A DNA stretch of 49,903 nucleotides from Roseobacter sp. CCS2 (GTDB lineage: Bacteria > Pseudomonadota > Alphaproteobacteria > Rhodobacterales > Rhodobacteraceae): NCBI RefSeq assembly GCF_000169435.1, contig NZ_AAYB01000010.1:1-49903 (forward strand). Reading direction: 5' to 3'. This document shows positions 18,471 through 27,032 of this stretch, in pieces. Within the stretch, counting starts at the first letter, position 1. The number at the start of each line of letters is the position of its first letter. Both the position numbers and the translations under genes were made by a program. Below the pieces are notes generated by a model. It saw nothing but the letters and a program-made list of their open reading frames with translations. It did no database searches and was not told where the DNA came from.

Positions 18471-18793
18471 CAGAGTTTGTCGGCAGCGACAGCGCCCGAA
18501 CTTGGACCTTCTTCCCTTGCCTAGGTTCACCACTCACCTTGCCAAAGCGATGATGCAGATAGCATGATCTGCCGCTCTTTGGTCAATACCATTGGTATCT
18601 GAACGATGTGCGGAAGATGCTAGAAACGGATAAGCTACGCCTTACTTTGCTGATCTATACCAACACTGACACTGCAGGCGCCGCACGCGGGCTTGAGGTT
18701 GAACCGATCCTGATGGGTATGGGTCACCGCTGCCATATCGTCACGCCGGGGATAACACCGCGCGGACTAAATATGGCAGGGTCGGATGTCCTA
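18471..18793. other. 323-base intergenic region between allE and the convergent operon
   Basis: Both flanking genes end here, so only terminators are expected, yet the spacing is long. A plus-strand frame from a GTG at 18608 runs 67 codons and overlaps the end of the convergent gene. It contains a hydrophobic start ('LRLTLLIYTNTDTAGAARGL') but has no ribosome binding site and no recognised family. I see no convincing terminator; it may be residue from rearrangement at the operon border. Confidence 0.4.
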
Positions 18794-19066
18794 TTACGGC
18801 TCGTCAACTGATGGCCTGGACATCAGTGATGCAACACGTTTCTTCAAGTTCACCTTCTCTTTACGCAAGACATCGATCATGCCGATGTCAGCGTCACGCT
18901 GGCGTCGTGCCTCTTCCAATTGCGTTTCCCAGAAATTGACTTGGGACACCAAGGATTTCCGTTCTTGCTCGCGTCCAATTCGCCACGCGACCCAACCCAG
19001 TCCAAGGCCCAAGAGAAATGCGCAGGACATATATATCAGTACTTCAGCGGCGAGATTTGACACCAT
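18794..19066 (-). CDS. small membrane protein with coiled-coil tail
   Basis: A 90-residue protein with a single N-terminal membrane helix (about residues 9-28, 'LIYMSCAFLLGLGLGWVAW') followed by a charged, heptad-like helix rich in Arg, Glu and Gln to about residue 80. A bitopic topology with a cytoplasmic coiled coil is the simplest reading. No family is recognised. GAGGAA lies four bases before the ATG at 19066. It is the last gene of a four-gene minus-strand operon, 24 bases after the coiled-coil OmpA-like gene, whose product has the same anchor-plus-coil design. Confidence 0.65.
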   Translation of the reverse strand: MVSNLAAEVLIYMSCAFLLGLGLGWVAWRIGREQERKSLVSQVNFWETQLEEARRQRDADIGMIDVLRKEKVNLKKRVASLMSRPSVDEP

Positions 19067-19090
19067 AATTTCCTCACATCTTTTTTTATG

Positions 19091-20221
19091 TTAGCGCTGC
19101 TGCCAACTAAATGTCGCTGTTGATCCCATTGACAGATCATCAATATCAGTGGTCTGGATTGCATTATGACCCATGATACCCATCGAGTTCGCCGGTAGCC
19201 CACGCGTACCAAGGAAATTGCGCAGTGCCGCCGCGCGCCCATTGCTTAGCGCAATAATATCCACAGCGTCCTTATCTTCATTTGTGTGCACAGCAATGGT
19301 TACGATCAGATCATTCTGAGCGCATTCGACAGCAACACGAGCGAGTGCTTCAAGCGCCGTGGCTGATGACGCAGCAATGGCATCGGTGTCATCAACAAAT
19401 GTGATTTGTTGATCGGCAAAAACAGCGGTAGTACGCGCATTGCACTCGGCCACAATGGCCGGTTCTTCGACGGTGGCGATTTCATCGCTCGCATCGGGCT
19501 GGGTCAACGTATTTGGCACGGGCGGCTCTGGCGTTGCGGCGACCGCAACCATGGTTTCGGGCTCAGCGCTTGGTTGATCACGTTCATCTTGGGTCGCAGA
19601 CGTCGCCATGCGTCTACGCACATCCGTTTCAATATTCGCAATCGGCGCATCAGGGACGACTAGCGCGCTGTTCGCGTCCTCTAGTTCGGCTATACGTTCG
19701 ATGTAGCCATCGGCAATAGCCTGAAGGTCCGAAAGCTGTTTCTCAAGAGCGGTGACTGCCGCTTCGCTTTCATCGGCAGTCTTATTGGCACTGACCATCA
19801 GATCCTCGGTATTAGCCAGATTCTGGGTAAACTGCGCAACCTCTTCGCCAAGCAATTTAACCTGATCTTCAAGAGCATCATTTTCCAGTTGCAGCGCCTG
19901 CGCCACCTCTTCCGCTGAGGCGAAGCGTGCAAGTGCATCTGTGAGCGCGCCTTCCAGTCGCACGTTTTCGGTCTGCACTGATTCTAGGGTAGCGATCTGC
20001 GCTGCCTGCTGGGCTTCAAACCCGGCAATAGTCGTGAGGCTGTCAGCAACTTTGGCTTCTAACGCAGCGCGCGCAGCAACCTCTTCGGACCGTAGCGCCT
20101 CAAGAGCAATAAGCGCTTCTTGGTCTTGACCGACGGCGACTCTGCTTTCGATTGCTTGAACCGCCACAAAAAACAACGCCGCTGCCGCTGTCAAAATACC
20201 TGCGATAAGGAAAAGTCGCAT
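19091..20221 (-). CDS. membrane-anchored coiled-coil protein with OmpA-like C-terminus
   Basis: A 376-residue protein. An N-terminal hydrophobic segment (residues 3-23, 'LFLIAGILTAAAALFFVAVQ') works as signal or anchor. A long alanine/glutamate-rich coiled coil runs from about 35 to 185. A Pro/Ala-rich linker spans about 200-260, and the C-terminal 100 residues look like an OmpA/MotB-type peptidoglycan-binding fold ('ALSNGRAAALRNFLGTRGLP', then 'SMGIMGHNAIQ'). The OmpA match is weaker than in the next gene upstream: the usual 'GxTDxxG' reads 'AVHTNEDKD'. It is probably a periplasmic rod linking inner membrane and cell wall. It lies in the operon between the PstS-OmpA fusion (69 bases upstream) and the small membrane protein (24 bases downstream). 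Confidence 0.7.
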   Translation of the reverse strand: MRLFLIAGILTAAAALFFVAVQAIESRVAVGQDQEALIALEALRSEEVAARAALEAKVADSLTTIAGFEAQQAAQIATLESVQTENVRLEGALTDALARFASAEEVAQALQLENDALEDQVKLLGEEVAQFTQNLANTEDLMVSANKTADESEAAVTALEKQLSDLQAIADGYIERIAELEDANSALVVPDAPIANIETDVRRRMATSATQDERDQPSAEPETMVAVAATPEPPVPNTLTQPDASDEIATVEEPAIVAECNARTTAVFADQQITFVDDTDAIAASSATALEALARVAVECAQNDLIVTIAVHTNEDKDAVDIIALSNGRAAALRNFLGTRGLPANSMGIMGHNAIQTTDIDDLSMGSTATFSWQQR

Positions 20222-20290
20222 TACGATTCACCCGAAACTAAATAAATGTCATTGGACGCAACATGCGCCCAATGACGACGTTAACAACTT

Positions 20291-22045
20291 TTACGCGCGT
20301 GGGCGAATCCAAACTTCCACGCGACGGTTTAGATCACGCCCGACAGATGTATCGTTACAGTTTACCGGTGCGATTGGCCCCATGCCAAAGATCGATACTG
20401 TTTCATCATCTAGAATGCCTGCATTTTCAGCAATTAAGACGTCTTTGACAGTTTGCGCGCGGCGTTCAGCCAACGCAATGTTGTTGTTGATCGTACCAAC
20501 CGAGTCGGTAAATCCGAAAACAAGCACTTCATAGCCTTCGTATTCAGCAGAACGCACAATGCTAGATATGCGTTTGATATCGGCGATTGCTTTTGTGTCT
20601 AAAACAGCCTGTCCGGTTAGAAACCGAAGGGATGTCGAAAGCCGTTCCGCATTTGCGATCTCTGCCAAATAGGTACGCGTAACGTCGTCAGCGATACGAC
20701 TGTCACCACTGGCAAGAACAGAGGTCAAAAGCCGACCACCCTGATCTTTGATTGGCAGAACGCGCAGTTCTTGTGCGATCAGGCCCTCGGCAGCAATAAT
20801 TTGCTGTCCAAAGTCAGTTGCAATGAATTCGCTGATATTTTCAGCAATCTCTGGCATGTCACCTGTGACCGTCGTGTATTGGTTCCAACGCACCGTCAGA
20901 GGGTACTCTTCCGTTTGGATTGAGAAATCACTGTTATCAAAGAAAATGTCACAGCTTCCGACAAGGTCGAGCGTCTTCGTATCTTCGACCTGCGACCGGT
21001 ACAGAACGCCCAGCGCATAAGGATCCGATTTGACGGCAGTATTGAGTTCTTGTGTTGTTTCAGCGATGTTGTGTCCGTCCGCCAAACTGGCATCATTCAG
21101 CAAACGCGCAGCCAACTGTTGGGTAACACCAGCACCTGGCGCCATCATATGCACATTGATCGCCGCATCCGCGCCGCCAAGTTCGGCCCAGTTTGTGACT
21201 TCGCCAGTCAGCACTGAACGCAGGTTTTCCAAGTCCAACACGTTAATCCGGTTGTCTGGGTTCGTAACAAAGCTAATTCCATCCAAGCCAACGGTCGTTT
21301 CGTTCAATACCGTGCTGACATCATCTGTCTCAACCCCGGTCATTTCGGCCAAGGCATCTGCTGAAACTTCATCCTGTGTCAACGCCATCGTGACACTGCC
21401 GTTCATCACAGCCTGAATAGCAGCTGATGTATCCATCTCAATAAGTTGGACGTTTGCCACTTCTTCACCTTGTTCGTTGCCGATCAAGATTGTCGATACG
21501 ATGTCCTCACCTCCGACAAAACGCGTGACACCAAAATCTTTCGATGCTGCAAATTCAGCAATGATAGATGACAAAAGGCTGGCACCGTCGGTGTTGGAAA
21601 CAGCAATGGCAAAGTTCGTTTTATCAACTGTCGTACTGGGGCAAGCGGCGCCCTTGCATGTCACGAATTCGCGCTGAACAGTAACCGATCCGTCGCCTGT
21701 TTGGATGACAAAATCTGCGGTGGTAACTTCCAATAGGGTTCCGCTTAGACTGAAAGACCCATCAAGCGAAACCAGTTCGACCTTGTTGTCATCAACAGCC
21801 GAGCTTGCGATCTCTTCGGCGGGGCAGCCATCGCCAAGACAGGACACGAATTCGCGCTGTACGATCAACTGGCCCTGAGGACCCTCTAGAAAATAGTTTT
21901 CGTCATCAAACGTAACTGAAGCACCCTTCATTTCGAAACTACCATCCAATGCAGTTAGGGTGACATCCGCATATGCTGCGGTCATCGGCGTTACGGCACC
22001 CAAAAAAAGCAAACAGGTAAGCTTTGCAGTCGATCTTGCGTTCAT
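20291..22045 (-). CDS. phosphate-binding-like (PstS) / OmpA fusion protein
   Basis: About 584 residues. A signal peptide (cleavage near 'TAAYA-DV') precedes two tandem copies of a ~45-residue unit, each with 'LDGSF', 'QREFV' and a C-x5-C pair ('CLGDGC', 'CKGAAC' context). A periplasmic binding-protein domain of the PstS type follows (about 135-430, including 'VFVTNPD'-like and 'LRSVLTGEVTNWAELGG' segments). The C-terminal OmpA domain is clear: 'VLVFGFTDSVGTINNN', 'LAERRAQTVKDVLI', 'NRRVEVWIRP'. OmpA domains bind peptidoglycan, so the ligand domain is presumably wall-tethered rather than part of a free ABC binding protein; no permease is encoded nearby. The start is uncertain: ATG 22045 gives a normal signal peptide with GAGGA nine bases upstream, while ATG 22069 overlaps the previous stop (TGATG). 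Confidence 0.8.
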   Translation of the reverse strand: MNARSTAKLTCLLFLGAVTPMTAAYADVTLTALDGSFEMKGASVTFDDENYFLEGPQGQLIVQREFVSCLGDGCPAEEIASSAVDDNKVELVSLDGSFSLSGTLLEVTTADFVIQTGDGSVTVQREFVTCKGAACPSTTVDKTNFAIAVSNTDGASLLSSIIAEFAASKDFGVTRFVGGEDIVSTILIGNEQGEEVANVQLIEMDTSAAIQAVMNGSVTMALTQDEVSADALAEMTGVETDDVSTVLNETTVGLDGISFVTNPDNRINVLDLENLRSVLTGEVTNWAELGGADAAINVHMMAPGAGVTQQLAARLLNDASLADGHNIAETTQELNTAVKSDPYALGVLYRSQVEDTKTLDLVGSCDIFFDNSDFSIQTEEYPLTVRWNQYTTVTGDMPEIAENISEFIATDFGQQIIAAEGLIAQELRVLPIKDQGGRLLTSVLASGDSRIADDVTRTYLAEIANAERLSTSLRFLTGQAVLDTKAIADIKRISSIVRSAEYEGYEVLVFGFTDSVGTINNNIALAERRAQTVKDVLIAENAGILDDETVSIFGMGPIAPVNCNDTSVGRDLNRRVEVWIRPRA

Positions 22046-22068
22046 GTTGTTCAATCCTCGCATACTCA

Positions 22069-23169
22069 TCAATTCCCACCCGACGGGATAACACTGGAAA
22101 TCCCTTGTACAAAAAAGTCCATCTTCAGCAAGTCACGATCGCTCGCTGTTTCACCGGGGGCAAGCCAAGCCGAGCCGTCTTGGCGACGGATAGGACCGAC
22201 AAAGGGGTGCGTTTGGCCACTGCTTAACCGTTCAACAGTATCTGACGCTTGCAGGAATGTACGGTTCGCCATCTGATCGGAAAATGCGCCCGCTGCAATA
22301 ATTTCATCCGCAAATCCGCCCCACGTATTTTCGGTCTCCCACGTGCCATCCAACATAGCACCGATACGGCGTACATAGTATGGACCCCAGTTGTTGATCG
22401 TTGATGACAACGTTGCGTTGGGGCCATAAGCCGTCATGTCAGAGGCTTGACCAAAGGCAAAAGCGCCCAACTCTTCTGCAACTTCGGTTGGTTTGGTGCT
22501 GTTGGTATGCGCCAAAAGCACGTCCGCGCCATTCGCAATCAGGTCCCGCGCCGCCGCCTCTTCCTTTTCGGGCGCGAACCATGCGTTTAGCCAAACGACT
22601 TCAAACTCAACGTCTGGATTGACAGATTTTGCAGCAAGATAGGCAGCATTGATGCCACGCAAAACTTGTGGAATTGGAAAAGATGCCAGATATCCGACTT
22701 TGTTGGTTTTAGTCATCGTGCCGGCAATAATGCCTTGCGGAACGCGCCCCTCGTACCAACGGGCCGAATAGGTCGACAGATTTGCGACCCGCACATATCC
22801 ACCGCAGTGTTCAAACTTTACATTCGGGGCCGCAAACGCAGCCTGCATCATCGACTGCATATAGCCAAACGAGCATCCGAAAATCATTCCGTAGTCAGCG
22901 GCGACCAACTGTTCCAGCTGTTCGGCATCACCATTGCCCCATTCTTTGACGTCCGTGAACGTATCAATTTGCACGGCATCACCATAGGCAGCTTTCGCCT
23001 GTTCAATGCCGCGCGCATGCTCAAAATTCCACCCAACATCGCCAGGTGTGCCATTCAGCATAAACGCTACTTTTTTGGATTCTTGCGCAAATGTCGAAGT
23101 ACCGTAAGCTGATCCTGCGGCGGCCATCAATGCGATTGCATGTCTACGATTTATCATCACTATACTCAT
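22069..23169 (-). CDS. BMP-family (PnrA/Med-like) substrate-binding protein, orphan
   Basis: A periplasmic ligand-binding protein of about 366 residues in the BMP family, whose studied members bind purine nucleosides or related compounds. The leader 'INRRHAIALMAAAGSAYG' has an Arg pair before a hydrophobic core, and mature sequence starts near 'AQESKKVAFML'. Family segments are 'GTPGDVGWNFEHARGIEQA', 'DYGMIFGCSFGYMQSMM', 'VGYLASFPIPQVLRGINA' and 'VLLAHTNSTKPTEVAEELG'. No ABC permease or ATPase genes follow; instead a PstS-OmpA fusion is encoded directly downstream (TGATG overlap or 23 bases, depending on its start). Lying within the purine degradation block, it may bind a purine, but the lack of transport partners suggests sensing or delivery to a transporter elsewhere. 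The first ATG (23169) is used; 23157 is also possible. Confidence 0.88.
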   Translation of the reverse strand: MSIVMINRRHAIALMAAAGSAYGTSTFAQESKKVAFMLNGTPGDVGWNFEHARGIEQAKAAYGDAVQIDTFTDVKEWGNGDAEQLEQLVAADYGMIFGCSFGYMQSMMQAAFAAPNVKFEHCGGYVRVANLSTYSARWYEGRVPQGIIAGTMTKTNKVGYLASFPIPQVLRGINAAYLAAKSVNPDVEFEVVWLNAWFAPEKEEAAARDLIANGADVLLAHTNSTKPTEVAEELGAFAFGQASDMTAYGPNATLSSTINNWGPYYVRRIGAMLDGTWETENTWGGFADEIIAAGAFSDQMANRTFLQASDTVERLSSGQTHPFVGPIRRQDGSAWLAPGETASDRDLLKMDFFVQGISSVIPSGGN

Positions 23170-23172
23170 CAA

Positions 23173-23492
23173 TTATGGAGATTATGCGGGCGCGATCCCG
23201 CAGCAAAACACTGCGTATACGCGGCCAGGCAAGGTGCTGTTTGGGTTTTGATGCAGGATTGGGCCATCAAATTTGGCACAAAATCATAAAGAGAATGTAG
23301 ACACTGACGAAACATCACCAGGCGAACTCCGAACAAACACAAAACAGCAACTGTAGATTTTATCCCGTACTACGGTGTTTTTTGGCAGGCGAATTTATGT
23401 CAAATGCAAGGCTTTTGTATTTCCCCTTAGGGTTAGCTGTGCGAAAGGCCCAGTCCAAAGACCGGGCCTTCCTCTATTGCCAAGATCAGACT
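23173..23492. other. 320-base region between the BMP operon and the nucleobase permease
   Basis: Both flanking genes are on the minus strand. It should contain the 3' end of the permease transcript (hairpin at 23445-23470, listed separately) and the promoter of the BMP operon. The 13-mer ATACTCATCAATT at the BMP start (23162-23174) is repeated exactly at the start of the next gene (22062-22074). No gene or RNA is recognised here. Confidence 0.45.
23445..23470 (-). terminator. probable terminator of the purine permease operon
   Basis: An 11-base-pair GC-rich stem (23445-23455 with 23460-23470, one G-T pair) closes a four-base loop, 22 bases after the permease stop. The T-tract after it is short (TTT), so termination may be partial or factor-assisted. 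Confidence 0.55.
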
Positions 23493-24926
23493 TTAATCCT
23501 TTTCAAGAGATCCTTCGCCGTGCCCTCGCATGCCACCAGATACTTCTTCTGTCGCTTCACCGGACAGTTCTTCCGGCAGGATCAGGTTCAACACGATGGC
23601 GATCAACGCGGCAGGCAGCAGACCGGATGTCATCAGAATGCGCAGTGTATCTGGCAGATACTGAACTGCTTTCGGATCAAGCTGCAAACCCAGACCAACC
23701 GACAAGGCAATCGCAAAGATCACCATGTTGCGCCGGTTCCATTTCACGTCTGACAGCATCGAAATACCGGCCGCCACAACCATACCGAACATCACGATCA
23801 CACCGCCGCCAAGGACCTCGATCGGGATCGTGCGAATGACGGCACCCACTTTCGGGATCAGGCCACAGATGATCAGGAAGATTGCACCGATGGTGACAAC
23901 ATGACGGCTCATGACGCCTGTCATCGCGATCAAACCAACGTTCTGGCTGAAAGATGTGTTCGGGAAACCGCCAAAGATACCAGCCAGCGCAGAACCAACA
24001 CCATCGGCATACGTCGCGCCAGTGATCTCTTTTTCGGTGGCTTCACGGCCAGCACCACCTTTGGTGATACCAGAGACATCGCCCACAGTTTCAACCGCAG
24101 ATACGAATGCCATCAGGCAGAAACCGATGACGGCTGCAAAGCTGATCTCAAAACCGTATTTGAACGGGCTTGGGAACGAAACCAAAGCGGCGCGGTCCCA
24201 GCTTGTGGCGATGCCTTCAAAAGTGACCATACCCATGAGCAAAGCATAAAAGTAGCCGACAATAATACCGATCACGACAGCGGACACAGCCAACATACCC
24301 TTGGCGTAGAACTTCAACGCCAATGTTACGAAGACGACAACAAGTGCCGCAGACCAGTTCAATAGCGAACCGTACTCTGGCGAATTGATCGCAGGAACAC
24401 CGCCGGCGGCGTATTGGATACCAACCTTCACGAGTGCGAGACCAATCATCGTCACAACCAGACCTGTGACCAATGGCGGCAAGGCAAAGCGGATCTTGCC
24501 AATAAATGTTGCAATGAACGCGTGGAACAAACCACCAATCACGACACCACCAAAGAGCGCAGGCATGGCTTCGACACCTTTACCAGCGACCAGAGGAATC
24601 ATGATTGGAATGAATGCAAACGATGTCCCTTGTACGATTGGCAAACGTGCACCGACCGGACCAAAGCCGATTGTTTGAAACAGTGTCGCGATGCCCGCAA
24701 ACAACATCGACATCTGGATCAGATACGTCATGTCAGGGAAACCCTGCGCGCCTGCGTCAGACCCAAAGCCGAAACCAGCGGCCCCGGCGATGATGATCGC
24801 TGGCGTGATGTTGGATACGAACATCGCCAGAACATGCTGGATGCCAAGTGGCACGGCTTTGTAAAGTGCTGGTGTATAATTGGGATCGCGCAGTTGCTCC
24901 GGGGTCCCGATGGAATTGTCAGCCAT
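23493..24926 (-). CDS. NCS2-family nucleobase permease (urate/xanthine type)
   Basis: A 477-residue inner-membrane symporter of the nucleobase-ascorbate transporter family (NCS2), with about 12-14 hydrophobic helices. The family signature is 'QNVGLIAMTGV' after 'FGGFPNTSFS', and 'IVQGTSFAFIPIMIPLV' and 'FVSAVETVGDVSGITKG' match the conserved core helices. Substrates of the family are uracil, xanthine, urate and related bases with proton cotransport. Encoded just downstream of AllA and PuuE-UraD, urate or xanthine is the probable substrate here. It is the last gene of the operon 26878-23493; a gap of 57 bases separates it from allA. The exact substrate cannot be read from sequence. Confidence 0.9.
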   Translation of the reverse strand: MADNSIGTPEQLRDPNYTPALYKAVPLGIQHVLAMFVSNITPAIIIAGAAGFGFGSDAGAQGFPDMTYLIQMSMLFAGIATLFQTIGFGPVGARLPIVQGTSFAFIPIMIPLVAGKGVEAMPALFGGVVIGGLFHAFIATFIGKIRFALPPLVTGLVVTMIGLALVKVGIQYAAGGVPAINSPEYGSLLNWSAALVVVFVTLALKFYAKGMLAVSAVVIGIIVGYFYALLMGMVTFEGIATSWDRAALVSFPSPFKYGFEISFAAVIGFCLMAFVSAVETVGDVSGITKGGAGREATEKEITGATYADGVGSALAGIFGGFPNTSFSQNVGLIAMTGVMSRHVVTIGAIFLIICGLIPKVGAVIRTIPIEVLGGGVIVMFGMVVAAGISMLSDVKWNRRNMVIFAIALSVGLGLQLDPKAVQYLPDTLRILMTSGLLPAALIAIVLNLILPEELSGEATEEVSGGMRGHGEGSLEKD

Positions 24927-24983
24927 AGTTCATGTCCCTCCCTTTGGACGTATCTGCCAGTCTTTCCTTGCTGGCGAGTGTCG

Positions 24984-25469
24984 TTACCGTTGAATCGTGA
25001 ACGGTGTATTAAACCAATGTTCTTGCAGGTTTGGACCGCTCCCGATCCGATCTACAACAGCGAATAATCCGGGCGCATGGATCGGGGTCAGCACCCCGTG
25101 CCATGTGCCGCGGCCGAAATTGATCCCCTGCCCCGCCGTCGTGATAAATGCGCGTGGCTGGCCCGGTGTCCCGTCATCGTCAGGGGCTACGACAACAACA
25201 AATGGATGGTGGCTCATGGGCAGAAAGGCCTGGCTGCCGTCTGGGTGACGTTCAACCATATCCAATGTGATCGGAAACTGACGCGGTTCTGCACTGAACA
25301 GGCTGATGCCCGCACGCCCGCCAACGATGTCAATATTTGCCAGATCATGATAACGGCCACATAGCCCCTGATTGATGATCTTGTCAGGATCGCCCGCAAC
25401 CTCCAGCACGTCCCCAAACGGCGCAAACGCCTCTTGGGTCAATGGTTCAAGATGTAATACCTGCCCCAT
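24984..25469 (-). CDS. allA: ureidoglycolate lyase
   Basis: A 161-residue cupin-like AllA protein that splits (S)-ureidoglycolate to glyoxylate and urea, the last step of allantoin use. Conserved segments are 'LEPLTQEAFAPFGDVLE' at the start, 'MVERHPDGSQAFLPM' in the middle, 'QGINFGRGTWHGVLTPI' with the metal-binding histidine region, and 'FAVVDRIGSGPNLQEHWF' near the end. Length fits the family (about 160-170). Its ATG overlaps the last base of the upstream PuuE-UraD stop region at 25469, so translation is coupled. Together with AllE it completes the glyoxylate branch of purine degradation. Confidence 0.95.
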   Translation of the reverse strand: MGQVLHLEPLTQEAFAPFGDVLEVAGDPDKIINQGLCGRYHDLANIDIVGGRAGISLFSAEPRQFPITLDMVERHPDGSQAFLPMSHHPFVVVVAPDDDGTPGQPRAFITTAGQGINFGRGTWHGVLTPIHAPGLFAVVDRIGSGPNLQEHWFNTPFTIQR

Positions 25470-26878
25470 CAGCCCAGCTTCTCGATCAGCCGCAATTCGG
25501 CGATGCGTTCGACCTGCCGGCAGGCCTCGGCGAATTCGGTGGCGCGGTCATTATCAATGCGGCGGTGGAACGCGGCCAAGATGGACGCTTTGTCGTTGTC
25601 TTTGACGGCAATAATGAACGGAAAGCCATGGCGGTCCACATATTGTGCATTCAGCCCCTGGAACATCTCGCGTTCAGCGTTCGTCAACAGATCAAGCCCG
25701 GCACCTGCCTGTTCAGCGGTACTTTCGGCTGTCAATTCGCCCGCAGCAGCCAATTTGCCCGCCAGATCGGGGTGCGCCGTCAGCACGCTCAGACGCTGTT
25801 CTTCTGTTGCGCTGCGGAAAATACGTGCGAGCGCGTTGTGTACGCCTTGCGCGGTGTCATGTGTCGGGCCCAACTCAAGCGTATGCGCCCCTTCGGCAAT
25901 CCAAGAGCTATGCTCGAAGATACTGCCAAATTCGGAAACAAAGGTATCGCAATCCATCTCGGACGGGCGTGATCGGGTGATTGGCGGATATTCCTTTGTC
26001 CAGTGTTCAGCGATTTCCAACCGGGTCGCAAACCAGACATCTTCATGGGATTTCATGTAGTCGATGACACGTTGCAGCGCCGCAGCCCGCCCTGGACGGC
26101 CCATCAGGCGGCAGTGCAACCCGATCGACAACATCTTTGGCGCCCCTGCCCCACCTTCGGCGTAAAGCATATCAAAGCTGTCTTTGAGATAGCTTTCGAA
26201 CTGATCCCCGGTGGTAAATCCGGCCTGAATGGCAAAGCGCATATCGTTGCAATCCATCGTGTAGGGCACAATCAATTGGTCTTTGCGACCAAAGCGCATC
26301 CAATAGGGCAGATCATCGGCGTAGCTATCAGCGACATAGGCAAGCTGGCCTGTTTCAGCCGCCAATCGCACGGTGTTGTTGGAACAGCGCCCGGTGTACC
26401 ACCCGCGCGGCGCTTCACCTGTGACTTCCGTATGCAGACGGATCGCCTCTATGATTTGCGCGCGCTCTTCGTCTTCGGGCATGTCTTTGTGTTCGACCCA
26501 CTTCAGGCCGTGGCTGGCAATCTCCCAGCCTGATGATTTCATCGCGGCGACCTGTTCAGGTGCGCGGGCCAAGGCTGTGGCTACACCGTAAACCGTAACA
26601 GGCAAGTCACCCATCAAACGGTGAAGACGCCAAAAACCGGCACGCGATCCGTATTCATAGATGGTTTCCATGTTCCAGTGGCGCTGACCGGGCCAGGCGG
26701 ACGCACCTGTGATCTCTGACAGAAACGCTTCAGAGGCTGGATCACCATGAAGAACGTTATTTTCGCCGCCCTCTTCGTAGTTCAGGACAATCTGCACAGC
26801 AATCTTTGCGCTATGTGGCCAGTTTGCCTGTGGTGGTGTCGCACCATAACCGGTCATGTCGCGCGGGTAACGGGTCAC
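25469..26878 (-). CDS. puuE: bifunctional allantoinase (PuuE) / OHCU decarboxylase (UraD)
   Basis: A 469-residue fusion. Residues 1-305 are a polysaccharide-deacetylase-like allantoinase of the PuuE type ('YPRDMTGYG' start, 'EIASHGLKWVEHKDMPEDEE', 'GWYTGRCSNNTVRLA', 'SIGLHCRLMGRPGRAAAL') that opens allantoin to allantoate. Residues about 310-469 are a 2-oxo-4-hydroxy-4-carboxy-5-ureidoimidazoline decarboxylase ('FGSIFEHSSWIAEGA', 'LTAHPDLAGKLAAAGELTAE', 'HGFPFIIAVKDND') that makes (S)-allantoin. The fusion therefore carries out two consecutive steps. The start is GTG at 26878, kept because the conserved 'RYPRD' lies before the first ATG (26857) and AAGGAA precedes the GTG by eight bases. It heads the operon with allA and the permease and is divergent from uraH. 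Confidence 0.93.
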   Translation of the reverse strand: MTRYPRDMTGYGATPPQANWPHSAKIAVQIVLNYEEGGENNVLHGDPASEAFLSEITGASAWPGQRHWNMETIYEYGSRAGFWRLHRLMGDLPVTVYGVATALARAPEQVAAMKSSGWEIASHGLKWVEHKDMPEDEERAQIIEAIRLHTEVTGEAPRGWYTGRCSNNTVRLAAETGQLAYVADSYADDLPYWMRFGRKDQLIVPYTMDCNDMRFAIQAGFTTGDQFESYLKDSFDMLYAEGGAGAPKMLSIGLHCRLMGRPGRAAALQRVIDYMKSHEDVWFATRLEIAEHWTKEYPPITRSRPSEMDCDTFVSEFGSIFEHSSWIAEGAHTLELGPTHDTAQGVHNALARIFRSATEEQRLSVLTAHPDLAGKLAAAGELTAESTAEQAGAGLDLLTNAEREMFQGLNAQYVDRHGFPFIIAVKDNDKASILAAFHRRIDNDRATEFAEACRQVERIAELRLIEKLG

Positions 26879-27032
26879 TTATCAGGTTCCTTATGCAGTC
26901 ATTGAGTCTTCTCTAAACCAATTCAATGGGTTTGCTTTTCAAATAAAAGCTAAAGGACCCTCTTGAATGCGAAGCTTTGCTGTTCATCTTCGGGTCTGGC
27001 AAAAGCAAGTCAACGCTTAAAGGAGAGATGCA

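Noticed and set aside
18608..18811. 67-residue plus-strand ORF between allE and the convergent small membrane gene
   Set aside because: It has a GTG start without ribosome binding site, overlaps the end of a better-supported gene and shows no family; mentioned only in the intergenic entry.
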